The notes: generated by a model not told the origin, from the letters alone. A DNA stretch of 64,000 nt from Glaciecola amylolytica (GCA_003856375.1 CP034120.1:1116001-1180000); one strand, 5' to 3'; positions 43,247-52,347 are shown, counted from the first letter of the stretch. A program made the numbers and translations.

Positions 43247-43873
43247 ATGGAACTTTTTATCAGCATTTTTGCAGCACTATTCTCTGTTTTAAACCCTTTA
43301 GGAACCGTTCCTGTTTTTGTGGGACTGACGAAAGATGATTCGAAACACAACCGGGACAAAACATCACTTTGGACTTCTATTAATGTGTGTATCATTTTAT
43401 TGATCTCTTTTTTCGCCGGAAGTTATGTTCTGAATTTCTTCGGAATCTCGATCAATTCGCTGCGTTTGGCAGGCGGTTTGATCATTACCACTTCCGGATT
43501 TGCGCTGCTTACCGGATCTTTTACCAAACATAAAGGAATGAAGAAAGCAAGTGTTCAGGCTGATATGGAAACAAGGTCCGAAGTTTCATTAACTCCGTTA
43601 GCCATCCCGATGCTGGCTGGTCCAGGTTCTATTTCTTTGTTAATTGCCTACAATCAGTCGTTTACCAATCAATATCAGCAAATTTCATCCGTCTGCGCAA
43701 TTGTTGCGGTTTGCTTGTCTATTTATTTGATTCTGAGAACTTCGCATTTTATCGTGAAAGCTTTGGGAGCGTCGGGAATCAATGCCATTTCGAGAATTAT
43801 CGGATTTATTGTCATTGCAATAGGAGTGGAGTACGTTTCAACGGCTGTGAAGGAGATTTTGAGAATTCAATGA
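43247..43873 (+). CDS. MarC family integral membrane protein
   Basis: A 208-residue protein with six hydrophobic segments of the MarC/UPF0056 family (FAALFSVLNPLGTVPVFVGLT at the start, LTPLAIPMLAGPGSISLLI in the middle, SRIIGFIVIAIGVEYV at the end). Despite the name, a drug-resistance role has been disproved for E. coli MarC; the function is unknown. AAGGAG lies about 20 bp upstream of the ATG. Confidence 0.9.
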   Translation: MELFISIFAALFSVLNPLGTVPVFVGLTKDDSKHNRDKTSLWTSINVCIILLISFFAGSYVLNFFGISINSLRLAGGLIITTSGFALLTGSFTKHKGMKKASVQADMETRSEVSLTPLAIPMLAGPGSISLLIAYNQSFTNQYQQISSVCAIVAVCLSIYLILRTSHFIVKALGASGINAISRIIGFIVIAIGVEYVSTAVKEILRIQ

Positions 43874-43914
43874 TTGCGAATGTTTTTATGTTAGACATCA
43901 GGTAATTCAATTAA

Positions 43915-45153
43915 CTAGCGGTCTTCCTGCGGACTGAAAATGATCTCGAAACTCGTTTCAGGATAAGTCTTTAATTCCATGGTTCCTTCCAGCTGATCGG
44001 TGAGTGATTCGATGAGATCCAAACCAAAAGAGCCTTGTCTTGACGGAGCTTTCCAGGTTCCGCTGTCTTTGTAGATCAGTTTACATTTTTTGCCCTGAAA
44101 ATGCATGAAAGAAATGGAAATGAGGCAGTTTTCGTAATCGTCAAAGGCATATTTCAGAGAGTTCGAAATCAATTCATTCAGAATAAGGGCAATAGGCACA
44201 ATGGATCTCAGACCAATAGATTCAATATCGCATTCGATATTCAGATTGACCGAATAACCGGATTGATAAGACGAAAGTAAATCCGTAGACAGATCATGTA
44301 AATATTCACGTAAATGAAGCGTGGACAAATGATCGCTTTGATACATTTTTTCGTGAATCATAGACATGGCAATCACCCGGTGCGTGGCATCCTTGAATTT
44401 GGCAATGGCTTCCGGGTTCTCTAATTCACGCGATTGCAAACGAAGTAAACTCGTAATAATCTGCAGGTTGTTTTTCACCCGGTGGTGAATTTCTTTCAGC
44501 ATCACGGTTTTTTCTTCGTTTTGCTTGGAAATGATGTTGTATTGAACCCGTAAAACATCTTGTGCTTCACTCAGTTTTTTCTTCGCAACTTCATTTGTGC
44601 GGATGTTTTCCCAACCCAAATAACCGATAATTGCAAAACAAAGCGTTGAATTGACCATTGTACTAATGACCTGTTCGTCGGTAATTTCTCCTAAATGCCG
44701 CATTTGATACGCAAAAAAGAACAGGTAATAACAGGCCATGCATGTTGCATGAAAGATGGAGAAAGCCAGGCCCCATTTTGGGCCGAGAACCAGAAATACG
44801 AACAGAATATTGATGGTGATCCAGAAACTATCTACAAAATGCGGCTGATTGTGAACGAAAAACAGGGTCGTAGTGCAGCAAAGTGCGCCGATAATATTGA
44901 ATACAATGGTCGGGATGAGGTAGCTTTTTGTTTTCCGGATGTATAATGTTGTCGCTACAACTGCAAAAAATGCTATTGATGTGATCAACGCTACAATGAT
45001 ATCGAAGTAGATGAGCAAAACAACAGTCAGCAAACCGATTGTCAGGGATAAGAACAAGGACATTCTGTATGCCAGAACATACTTTGTTTCTAACTCATAA
45101 TCACCGGTTCCGATGGATGGGGGCGTTGTAATACTTTGAAGTAGCGTAGACAT
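43915..45153 (-). CDS. Sensor histidine kinase, HisKA_2 family
   Basis: A 412-residue kinase with six N-terminal hydrophobic segments (about 30-190) and a coiled stretch (about 195-225). HisKA_2 has the phosphorylatable histidine in EIHHRVKNNLQII, and the ATPase domain has LNELISNSLKYAF and GSFGLDLIESL. This family phosphorylates stand-alone receivers. No response regulator lies next to it, so it is an orphan in this window. Confidence 0.9.
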   Translation of the reverse strand: MSTLLQSITTPPSIGTGDYELETKYVLAYRMSLFLSLTIGLLTVVLLIYFDIIVALITSIAFFAVVATTLYIRKTKSYLIPTIVFNIIGALCCTTTLFFVHNQPHFVDSFWITINILFVFLVLGPKWGLAFSIFHATCMACYYLFFFAYQMRHLGEITDEQVISTMVNSTLCFAIIGYLGWENIRTNEVAKKKLSEAQDVLRVQYNIISKQNEEKTVMLKEIHHRVKNNLQIITSLLRLQSRELENPEAIAKFKDATHRVIAMSMIHEKMYQSDHLSTLHLREYLHDLSTDLLSSYQSGYSVNLNIECDIESIGLRSIVPIALILNELISNSLKYAFDDYENCLISISFMHFQGKKCKLIYKDSGTWKAPSRQGSFGLDLIESLTDQLEGTMELKTYPETSFEIIFSPQEDR

Positions 45154-45230
45154 TCCACTATTTTATGTCGTGAATATACTGATTCTTTGAGAGCCTGAAC
45201 CGAATGAAGCACTAATTATTTGGGTCAAGA

Positions 45231-45265
45231 GCAAAAAAAAGTCCTGACTATAAATGTCAGGACTT
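45231..45265 (-). terminator. Intrinsic terminator of the serine palmitoyltransferase-like gene
   Basis: A 10-bp stem AAGTCCTGAC / GTCAGGACTT with loop TATAAAT. On the minus strand it is followed by six further T. Confidence 0.85.
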
Positions 45266-45289
45266 AAATATTTAGAATAGATACTTCTC

Positions 45290-46558
45290 TTACTTTTTTC
45301 GGTCTACTTCAACAGCTGCCAATTCATCAGCCTTGTAAGCTCCTGAATCCAATTTGTCTTTCAACTTCTTGAATGTTTCGATCGTGTAAGTTACATCCTC
45401 CAACGTGTGAGCTGCAGTAGGGATGATACGCAACATGATTACGTCTTTAGGAACTACAGGATAAATAACGATTGAACAGAAAATATTGTAGTTCTCACGT
45501 AAATCGAAAGTCAAATTCGTTGCTTCTGCCAGATTTCCTTTCATGAAAACCGGAGTTACAGGAGAATTACTTGCACCGATATCGAAACCTGCATTTTTAA
45601 ATCCTGATTGAAGCGCATCTGCGATCTCCCACAATTTATCTTTCAATTCAGGACGTGTACGCAACAATTCCAAACGCTTGCGTGCTCCGATCGTAATCGT
45701 GATAGGCAAAGCCTTTGCAAACATTTGCGAACGCATGTTGTAACGGAAGAATTCAACGATTGATTCTTTCGCACAGATAAATCCTCCGATAGAAGACATG
45801 GATTTTGCAAACGTTCCGAACAATACGTCGATTTCGTTTTGAACTCCCTGAGCTTCACCGGCACCTTGTCCTGTTTTACCAAGTGTTCCGAATCCGTGAG
45901 CATCATCAACGAACAAACGGAAGTCGTATTTACCGGATTTACGGAATTCAACGATTTCTTTCAGTTTCCCCTGATCACCTGCCATTCCGAAAACTCCTTC
46001 AGTGATAACCAAAATTCCACCACCTGTTTGTTCTGCCAAACGAGTAGCATTTTTCATTTGCTTATCGAAGCTTTCCATGTCGTTGTGCTGGAATACGAAA
46101 CGCTTACCTGTATGCAAACGCATTCCGTCCAGAATACAAGCATGTGCTTCTGAATCGTATACGATGATATCATTGCGATCAACCAAACAATCGATAGCAG
46201 AAACCATTCCCTGATATCCGAAGTTCAAAAGGATACAATCCTCCATTCCCATGAATTCAGCTAACTCATTTTCCAATTTTTCGTGTTCGCTTGTCTGACC
46301 TGTCATCATACGAGCTCCCATCGGATAAGCCAAACCGTATTGTTCTGCTGCTTTTGCATCAGCTTCACGAACTTCCGGATGATTTGCTAATCCTAAGTAG
46401 TTGTTCAAAGACCAAACCAAACATTCTTTTCCGCGGAAAATCATTTTGTTACCTAGTTCACCTTCTAACTTTGGAAAGGTAAAATAACCATGAACTCCTT
46501 TAGAATATTGACCGATTGGTCCACGGTTACGTTCAATTTTATCAAAAATATCTGCCAT
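45290..46558 (-). CDS. spt: Alpha-oxoamine synthase, probably serine palmitoyltransferase
   Basis: A 422-residue PLP enzyme. It has the substrate loop NNYLGLANHPEV, VDDAHGFGTLG (H221 stacking on PLP) and the Schiff-base lysine K252 in FGTFAKSMSSIGG. The N-terminal half resembles Bacteroidota serine palmitoyltransferase, which condenses serine with palmitoyl-CoA to begin sphingolipid synthesis; KBL (glycine C-acetyltransferase) is the alternative. It is monocistronic, with its own promoter and terminator, and no other sphingolipid gene is nearby. Confidence 0.83.
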   Translation of the reverse strand: MADIFDKIERNRGPIGQYSKGVHGYFTFPKLEGELGNKMIFRGKECLVWSLNNYLGLANHPEVREADAKAAEQYGLAYPMGARMMTGQTSEHEKLENELAEFMGMEDCILLNFGYQGMVSAIDCLVDRNDIIVYDSEAHACILDGMRLHTGKRFVFQHNDMESFDKQMKNATRLAEQTGGGILVITEGVFGMAGDQGKLKEIVEFRKSGKYDFRLFVDDAHGFGTLGKTGQGAGEAQGVQNEIDVLFGTFAKSMSSIGGFICAKESIVEFFRYNMRSQMFAKALPITITIGARKRLELLRTRPELKDKLWEIADALQSGFKNAGFDIGASNSPVTPVFMKGNLAEATNLTFDLRENYNIFCSIVIYPVVPKDVIMLRIIPTAAHTLEDVTYTIETFKKLKDKLDSGAYKADELAAVEVDRKK

Positions 46559-46610
46559 ACTTGTTCATTTTCCATTAACCGATTCGATGTCCGATTAACA
46601 GTTCAGGGTG

Positions 46611-46643
46611 CAAATTTAGCAGTAATAAAGCTGATATTACCAA
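46611..46643 (-). promoter_or_regulatory. Promoter of the spt-like gene
   Basis: On the minus strand, TAAATTTG (46611-46618) lies 52 bp upstream of the ATG, with TTG at 46641-46643 as a -33 element. The spacer is 22 bp. Confidence 0.5.
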
Positions 46644-46858
46644 TTTGTGATGAAAATTAATTAACCAAGAAATGAACAGGGCAGCTAAATCACGGAGCGG
46701 TGTGTAATCCTTCGTGCTTTCTTTTTTCGGGGAATGTCCCGAAATCGGGCTGGTGGCTTTATAAACGTTTGATTAGTCATCTGATAGAAGAGGAGGAATG
46801 AATGTGTTTTCGATCAGTGAGAAACCATGCGAATTTCAGATGAAAATACTCCAAAACA

Positions 46859-46888
46859 AAAAGGGAAGACCTTTCGATCCTCCCTTTC
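46859..46888 (-). terminator. Intrinsic terminator of the OmpA gene
   Basis: The minus-strand arms AAAGGGAGGA and TCTTCCCTTT differ by one G-U pair around an 8-base loop, followed by TTTGTTTTGG. Confidence 0.7.
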
Positions 46889-46908
46889 TGCATCTTTCAT
46901 TGATTTAC

Positions 46909-48378
46909 TTATTCTGAAAATTTCACAACAAACTCCACACGTCGGTTTTCCGAACGTCCTTCTTTTGTATCGTTACTTGCTTTTGGTTTGGTTTCTCCAA
47001 AACCGATAGGATTTAATCTTTCTGCTTCAACTCCTTTTTTCACCAGATACGCTTTTACAGCTTCAGCCCGTTTTTGAGAAAGTGCCATGTTTTTAGCATC
47101 ATCTCCCTGACTGTCTGTATGTCCGTTAATATCCAGTTGATAGCTTGGATTTTCTTTCATGATTTTCACCACATTATCCAAAACTCCGAAGGATGTTTTC
47201 TTAATGATGTCTTTTCCTGTTTCAAACTGGATGCCTTTCAATGCTTTTTCGAAGACTTTGAGTGTTTCTGCTTTGATTTCCGGACAACCGTTGTTTGAAG
47301 CAACACCTGCAATTTTAGGGCATTTGTCTTCATTGTCAGGAACACCATCTTCATCCGTATCCGGACAGCCTTTGAATTTCGCAAGACCTTTTACTTTCGG
47401 ACAGGCATCATCTGCGTCAGTCACTCCGTCACCGTCTGCATCCGGACAACCTTTCATGGAAGCCAATCCTTTGACATTCGGACAAGCGTCTTCTGCATCT
47501 GTGATTCCGTCGCCATCTGCATCCGGACAACCTTTTGCACTGCTCACACCGGCAACTTTCGGACAAGCATCATCTGCATCTGTGATTCCGTCGCCGTCTG
47601 TATCCGGACAGCCATTCATGGAAGAAATTCCTGCAACGTCCGGACATTTATCCTGGTAATCCGCAATTCCGTCTTTGTCTTTATCAAGAGGACAACCATA
47701 AAGGTCTACGCTGACACCTGCCGGAGTATTTGCGCATTTATCGCGTCGATCTCCAACTCCGTCACCATCTGTATCTTTTGTTTTTCCAAGCGGGAACAAT
47801 ACTCCGATCGTGTGAATCATGAACTGATCATTCTTCCCGGTGGAACGATGGTCGCGGTAGTCGCGGCTGGTATAGGCATAATTCAGGTTATAATTGAACC
47901 CGAATTTTTCATTCACCATGATGTTGAATCCCAATCCTGCATTTCCTGTCCAGTCTGTTCCTGCGATATTCAGGTTGTCTTTGTCTTTCAGGTAATGAGC
48001 AAATCCGGTTCCAATGAAAATGTAAGGCTGAAATACGGCATCTTCCTTGATCCATTTTCCATTGTTAAACTTGAATTTCAGATTCAGATTGGCTTGTCCC
48101 ATGTCTGCACGGTACCCCATTCCATTGGGCAAGTGAAAACCCAGTTTTCCGACAGTAGCATCCAAACCGAGGTTAAACCAGGGATTCAGATAGTAGTTTC
48201 CGGACAAACCGAGTTGTCCGCGATAGGCCTTGTTCATATTGAACCATTGCTGATTAAGTTCACCATAATAATCCGATAAACCTCCATTGATGCCAAGGGC
48301 AAATTTCCTGTCGGCGCTTTGTCCGAAAACGGAAACAAAGGCCATACAGATAGCGAAAGTGAATAATGGTTTCTTCAT
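46909..48378 (-). CDS. OmpA family protein with thrombospondin type 3 repeats
   Basis: A 489-residue outer-membrane protein. It has signal peptide 1-19, an N-terminal beta-barrel (to about 200), and six calcium-binding TSP3 repeats of the form DxDGDGxxDxxDxC (about 205-360). The C-terminal OmpA peptidoglycan-binding domain has INGHTDSQGDDAKNMALSQKRAEAVKAYL (in pieces), with the D and R of the DAP site. It ties the outer membrane to the wall. The repeats may bind calcium. Confidence 0.93.
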   Translation of the reverse strand: MKKPLFTFAICMAFVSVFGQSADRKFALGINGGLSDYYGELNQQWFNMNKAYRGQLGLSGNYYLNPWFNLGLDATVGKLGFHLPNGMGYRADMGQANLNLKFKFNNGKWIKEDAVFQPYIFIGTGFAHYLKDKDNLNIAGTDWTGNAGLGFNIMVNEKFGFNYNLNYAYTSRDYRDHRSTGKNDQFMIHTIGVLFPLGKTKDTDGDGVGDRRDKCANTPAGVSVDLYGCPLDKDKDGIADYQDKCPDVAGISSMNGCPDTDGDGITDADDACPKVAGVSSAKGCPDADGDGITDAEDACPNVKGLASMKGCPDADGDGVTDADDACPKVKGLAKFKGCPDTDEDGVPDNEDKCPKIAGVASNNGCPEIKAETLKVFEKALKGIQFETGKDIIKKTSFGVLDNVVKIMKENPSYQLDINGHTDSQGDDAKNMALSQKRAEAVKAYLVKKGVEAERLNPIGFGETKPKASNDTKEGRSENRRVEFVVKFSE

Positions 48379-48614
48379 AACTAAAAAATTAAGTATGATT
48401 TAAACTAAATATAAATAAAAATCTTTACTAAAAACAAGCTTTTTGTTAAAAAAAACCGATTTAATTATGAAGTATAACCATTCGACCACTACCTGTTTTT
48501 AATAGATGTGCCGTATTAAAGAGCAGATAAAGATGAAAATGAGGCCCGGATTTCTATAAAAACAGCGATTTTTCACTGATTGAAAGCAACCGGGAATGGG
48601 GATTGAAGCAAGGA

Positions 48615-49169
48615 TTAAAAGATCTCGTCCGTATCAACCAAATAGCGTTCTTTGATAATATTGCAGTGATGAATTCCGTGTCCGATAATCATCCAGCCAA
48701 GGTTTCTGGCAGTATTCGGGCTGTTGTTTGCAGTTCCGACTTCATCCAGCATAGCCGCAGTCATTCCCCGAAAAAGCGAGATTCCGGCTTTCCGGACATC
48801 GTAAAACTCCTCTTTCAGATCATTCAATGTGCGCTGATCCGTATTGTTGTGCTGTGCATACCATCCTTCGTCAAATCCTTCTATCGGAGTATGATCTTTT
48901 CTCGAGAACCGGAGTGCGCGGTATTGAAAAATGCGTTCTGTTTCGATGATATGAAGAAGCACACCTTTAAGTGTCCATTTGTCGTCAGCGTATTGAAAAT
49001 CGGCTTTGTTTTCCGGAAGACTTTCAATAAAAGAAACCGTTTGTTCCAGATCCCGCTCCATGGTAAGCATCAGATTATCCTGTCCGATTGTTCTGTCGAA
49101 GTAGTACTTGGCATAAGCCGGCGCGAATTCAGTATTTGGTCTTCCGATGAAGTGATTTTGATTACTCAT
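48615..49169 (-). CDS. DinB family protein
   Basis: A 184-residue four-helix bundle with metal-binding histidines at DDKWTLKGVLLHIIETERIF and GHGIHHCNIIKERYL, the DinB/YfiT pattern. Members include thiol transferases and nucleases, but this one has no defined substrate. It lies 2 bp downstream of the M28 peptidase stop, hence cotranscribed. Confidence 0.88.
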   Translation of the reverse strand: MSNQNHFIGRPNTEFAPAYAKYYFDRTIGQDNLMLTMERDLEQTVSFIESLPENKADFQYADDKWTLKGVLLHIIETERIFQYRALRFSRKDHTPIEGFDEGWYAQHNNTDQRTLNDLKEEFYDVRKAGISLFRGMTAAMLDEVGTANNSPNTARNLGWMIIGHGIHHCNIIKERYLVDTDEIF

Positions 49170-49171
49170 GA

Positions 49172-50542
49172 TTACAATGCTTTATCCAATAAATACACAA
49201 AAGCCGCCATACTTGCACAACCCAGTTCCAGTTCGCGTTTGTTGACACTTTCAAAAACATCACTTGCCGCATGATGGAAATCAAAATAGCGCTGAGAATC
49301 CGGTACAAAACCGAAAAGTGGAATTCCGTCGTAGGATCGTTTCAGCGGACTGATATCAACTCCTCCGTATCCGGCTGCAAAATGATGCAGTCCGTAAGGT
49401 TCCAGAATCGGGGCAAAGCCTTTGATCAGTTGAATATAGGATTCTTTTCCATCGCATTCAAATCCGTGTGGTGTAAAACCTCCACGATCGCTTTCTACAG
49501 CTGCAATTTGTTTTTGATTTTCTTTCTTAGCCCATTCTGCGTATGCAATTCCTCCCCGGTTTCCGTTTTCTTCGTTCATAAAGAAAACCACGCGAATAGT
49601 ATGTTTCGGTTTGATTCCGGTAGCTTTCAGAATTCTCAATGCTTCCATGCAGTGAACAATTCCTGCTCCGTCGTCGTGCGCACCTTCACCGGCATCCCAT
49701 GAATCCAGATGTCCACCAATAGTGATGATTTCATTTGGCTTTTCGCTTCCGGTGATTTCTCCCATGACATTGAACGAAGGTTCATCCGGGAAATCTCTGC
49801 AGTCCATTTCCACGATGAGGTTTACTTTTCCTTTGGAAAGTGCTTTGGAAAGTTCGTTAGACGAAACTGTTGATAAAGCCCCGGCAGGAATTTTTTTCGT
49901 TTCAGCTTCGTAATGCATGGAGCCGGTATGCGGAAAATGATCTTCGGGAAGAGCCAGGGAGCGGATGACAACACCAACAGCTCCCAGTTTTGAAGCTTCA
50001 ACAGCTCCTTCTCCGCGAATGCTGTAGCAGCCTCCGTATGCTTTGAATGTCACGATATCGGCAGGATTCATTGCCTGATTCAGAAATACAATTTTTCCCT
50101 GAACAGTTGTTTTCGATGCTTTTCTGAGTTCGTCCAGCGATTTGAATTCGATCACTTCTGCCTTGAGCATGCCGTTTGTTCCGATTGAACCTCCCAATGC
50201 AAGAATATCGACCGGGACAGGTTCTCCGGAAGCACTTTGAAACCAGGCTACTTCCTTGTTTCCTCTTTCCCAATGCGGAACCATGACCGGTTGCAGGTAG
50301 ATTTTGTCAAAACCATAGGCTTCCATTTTTCGTTTTCCCCATTCAACAGCCATCTGAGCCTGAGATGATCCTGACAAACGCGCCCCGATTCCTTTACATA
50401 ACGATCGTAAATCTTCATATGCGTTTCCTCTTAACAATGCTTCGTCAAAAAGCTGCCGGATTTTTAATGAATCACTTTGCTGGCCGTTTGCAGCTCCGAG
50501 AGAAAAAAGTGTGCAGATGAAAAATAGCTTACGAAATAACAT
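49172..50542 (-). CDS. M28 family zinc peptidase (secreted)
   Basis: A 456-residue aminopeptidase with PA-like insert. The ATG at 50542 (MLFRKLFFICTLFSLGAANGQ, signal peptide) is chosen; the frame is open further upstream only because it runs through the heptamer repeat. Metal ligands are in GGHLDSWDAGEGAHDDGAG, MNEENGNRGG, AVESDRGGF and FHHAASDVFE. It likely releases amino acids from peptides outside the cell or in the periplasm. DinB follows 2 bp later. Confidence 0.93.
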   Translation of the reverse strand: MLFRKLFFICTLFSLGAANGQQSDSLKIRQLFDEALLRGNAYEDLRSLCKGIGARLSGSSQAQMAVEWGKRKMEAYGFDKIYLQPVMVPHWERGNKEVAWFQSASGEPVPVDILALGGSIGTNGMLKAEVIEFKSLDELRKASKTTVQGKIVFLNQAMNPADIVTFKAYGGCYSIRGEGAVEASKLGAVGVVIRSLALPEDHFPHTGSMHYEAETKKIPAGALSTVSSNELSKALSKGKVNLIVEMDCRDFPDEPSFNVMGEITGSEKPNEIITIGGHLDSWDAGEGAHDDGAGIVHCMEALRILKATGIKPKHTIRVVFFMNEENGNRGGIAYAEWAKKENQKQIAAVESDRGGFTPHGFECDGKESYIQLIKGFAPILEPYGLHHFAAGYGGVDISPLKRSYDGIPLFGFVPDSQRYFDFHHAASDVFESVNKRELELGCASMAAFVYLLDKAL

Positions 50543-50584
50543 AACGGGAAGATTTGATTTTGCTCCGATGCGAAAATAGTAAAT

Positions 50585-50647
50585 GAATTGCGAATTGCGA
50601 ATTGCGAATTGCGAATTGCGAATTGCGAATTGCGAATTGCGAATTGC
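50585..50647. repeat. Nine-copy heptamer tandem array (GAATTGC)9
   Basis: Nine exact copies of GAATTGC followed by a damaged copy (GAATGC). Each heptamer advances the frame by one base, so all three forward frames read through it. It lies 42 bp upstream of the M28 start and next to the four-helix-bundle gene. Length variation by slippage is expected. Confidence 0.97.
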
Positions 50648-51129
50648 GAATGCATTGATCTTAGACACCAAGAGAATTTTACGGGTAGTTATTTAAGTTT
50701 ACTTCCTGCTGTTTTGATTATTGATGTTAGAATCCTCATTAATTCATCGCATAGCTTAATAAGTCTTGATGCAATTTCCTGTTTTAAGAAATCCGTTGCT
50801 TCAAGTAGATTTAACCAATAAAGTGTTTCGTTTGCTTCTTTTCGTGAAATCTGAAGTTTATGTATGAAATCCTTTGTTGATTGTCCATGAACAGCTTCGG
50901 CAATATTTGCTCCGATTGAAGTTCCTGATCTCAGAAGCTGCTTTGAAAGGACGAATTCTTTTTTTTCAGCAATCAACGATTTGTAAGTTTCAATGATTTG
51001 GATAGAAAAATCAAAGCTCTTTTTTTGAATAATATTTTCTGATATGTAAATAGTGTTTCTTACTTAAGATAATAAAAATTAGGATTTGAATCAATATTTA
51101 ATAGCAACAAATTCAACCATTCGCAATTC
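50641..51129. mobile_element. Putative four-helix-bundle gene unit bounded by 12-bp inverted repeats
   Basis: GAATTGCGAATG (50641-50652, the last heptamer plus) and CATTCGCAATTC (51118-51129) are exact reverse complements flanking a 465-bp interior that holds one gene. Four-helix-bundle (IVP) genes occur in 23S rRNA intervening sequences and as dispersed intergenic units. That this unit moved or was inserted is inference. Confidence 0.4.
50689..50976 (-). CDS. Four-helix bundle protein (23S rRNA-intervening-sequence type), start codon missing
   Basis: 95 residues from a TTG at 50976, carrying the family core KKEFVLSKQLLRSGTSIGANIAEA and ISRKEANETLYWLNLLEATDFL. The frame stays open to a TAA at 51064-51066. 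The extra codons encode the family's usual N-terminus (SENIIQKKSFDFSIQIIETYKS) but contain no ATG, GTG, TTG or CTG. An ATA at 51043-51045 sits where the initiator would be. Either it uses an ATA/ATT start or the gene is decaying. The bundle assembles as a pentamer in known relatives. Confidence 0.75.
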   Translation of the reverse strand: MIAEKKEFVLSKQLLRSGTSIGANIAEAVHGQSTKDFIHKLQISRKEANETLYWLNLLEATDFLKQEIASRLIKLCDELMRILTSIIKTAGSKLK

Positions 51130-51206
51130 TGAATTCGTAATTATCCCTCGTTACTGTCGCACTAACGTTTGTTGTAACTCAGTCTTCAAAAGCTTGAGCT
51201 TTTTCT

Positions 51207-51214
51207 TATCTTTG
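51207..51214 (+). promoter_or_regulatory. -7 box of ychF
   Basis: TATCTTTG, exact TAnnTTTG, 14 bp upstream of the ATG at 51229. Confidence 0.6.
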
Positions 51215-51228
51215 CACAAATTTTTTTT

Positions 51229-52326
51229 ATGGCATTGAAATGCGGAATAGTTGGTTTGCCGAATGTTGGTAAATCGACATTGTTTAATTGTTTATCTAAC
51301 GCTAAGGCGCAATCTGCGAATTTTCCTTTCTGTACTATCGAACCGAATGTAGGAACTATTTCAGTTCCGGATCCTCGTTTGGAGAAATTGGAATCGATGG
51401 TCAATCCTGAAAGAGTGGTTCCTACCACCATGGAAATCGTTGACATTGCAGGTTTAGTGAAAGGAGCTTCGAAAGGTGAAGGTCTTGGAAATCAATTTTT
51501 GGCAAATATCCGTGAAACTGATGCGATTTTACATGTACTGCGCTGCTTTGAAGATGGAAACATTATTCACGTAGACGGACGTGTAAATCCGGTAAGTGAT
51601 AAAGAGATTATCGATATTGAACTTCAATTGAAAGATTTGGAATCAATTGAAAAACGCATTCAATCCTTAGCACGCAACCTGAAGTCGGGAGACAAGGAAG
51701 TGGTAAAAGAAAATGATTTGGCATTGGCAATCAAAGCTACTTTGGAGCAGGGGAAATCTGTTCGTTCCATGAGTTTTGATGAAAAAGAAGCAGAAATCGT
51801 TCAGAAATTCCAGTTGATTACATCGAAGCCGGTTATGTACGTTTGTAACGTGGAGGAATCTGCTGTAAAAACAGGAAACGCGCATGTGGAAGCAGTTCGT
51901 GAGGCTGTAAAGGATGAAAATGCTCAGATTCTGATTGTCGGAGCAAAAATTGAAGCGGATATTACAGAATTGGAAACATACGAAGAGCGCCAGATGTTCC
52001 TGGAAGAACTTGGTTTGGAAGAACCGGGAGTCAATCGTTTGATCCGTTCAGCTTATTCCTTATTGAATCTGCAAACGTATTTCACTGCAGGAGTGAAGGA
52101 AGTTCGCGCATGGACTGTTCCGATCGGTGCAACTGCTCCTCAGGCTGCAGGTGTTATTCACACTGATTTTGAAAAAGGATTTATTCGTGCAGAAGTTATG
52201 AAGTACGAAGATTACACGACCTTGGGTTCTGAAGCAGCTGTGAAAGAAGCAGGGAAATTTAAAGTAGAAGGAAAAGAATACATTGTGCAGGATGGAGACA
52301 TCATGCATTTCAGATTTAACGTTTAA
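51229..52326 (+). CDS. ychF: Redox-regulated ATPase YchF
   Basis: A 365-residue Obg-family P-loop NTPase. It has G1 GLPNVGKST, G2/G3 NFPFCTIEPN and DIAGLVKGASKGEGLG, and NVEES in place of NKxD. This G4 change is what gives YchF its ATP preference. A coiled-coil insert and C-terminal TGS domain (LQTYFTAGVKEVRAWTVP onward) complete it. It binds ribosomes and affects translation and oxidative stress responses. Confidence 0.96.
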   Translation: MALKCGIVGLPNVGKSTLFNCLSNAKAQSANFPFCTIEPNVGTISVPDPRLEKLESMVNPERVVPTTMEIVDIAGLVKGASKGEGLGNQFLANIRETDAILHVLRCFEDGNIIHVDGRVNPVSDKEIIDIELQLKDLESIEKRIQSLARNLKSGDKEVVKENDLALAIKATLEQGKSVRSMSFDEKEAEIVQKFQLITSKPVMYVCNVEESAVKTGNAHVEAVREAVKDENAQILIVGAKIEADITELETYEERQMFLEELGLEEPGVNRLIRSAYSLLNLQTYFTAGVKEVRAWTVPIGATAPQAAGVIHTDFEKGFIRAEVMKYEDYTTLGSEAAVKEAGKFKVEGKEYIVQDGDIMHFRFNV

Positions 52327-52347
52327 GACTGAAAATAAACATATCGG

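Larger units (their letters stand above)
46559..46908. other. Gene-free interval between spt-like and OmpA genes
   Basis: Holds a minus-strand promoter candidate, a small hairpin TTCGGG / CCCGAA near 46737, and the OmpA terminator at 46859-46888. No open frame has coding character. Confidence 0.5.

Noticed and set aside
47159-47659. 166-codon plus-strand frame with repeated motifs
   Set aside because: It is the antisense of the OmpA TSP3 repeats; the periodicity comes from the repeats.
47300-47780. Tandem DNA repeats as CRISPR
   Set aside because: They are coding TSP3 repeats of OmpA in one frame.
50585-50647. CRISPR-like array
   Set aside because: The units are contiguous 7-mers without spacers, and there are no cas genes.
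50464-50655. Minus-strand frame of repeated AIRNSQF residues
   Set aside because: It is only the heptamer DNA repeat being translated; it crosses the M28 start region and has no domain.
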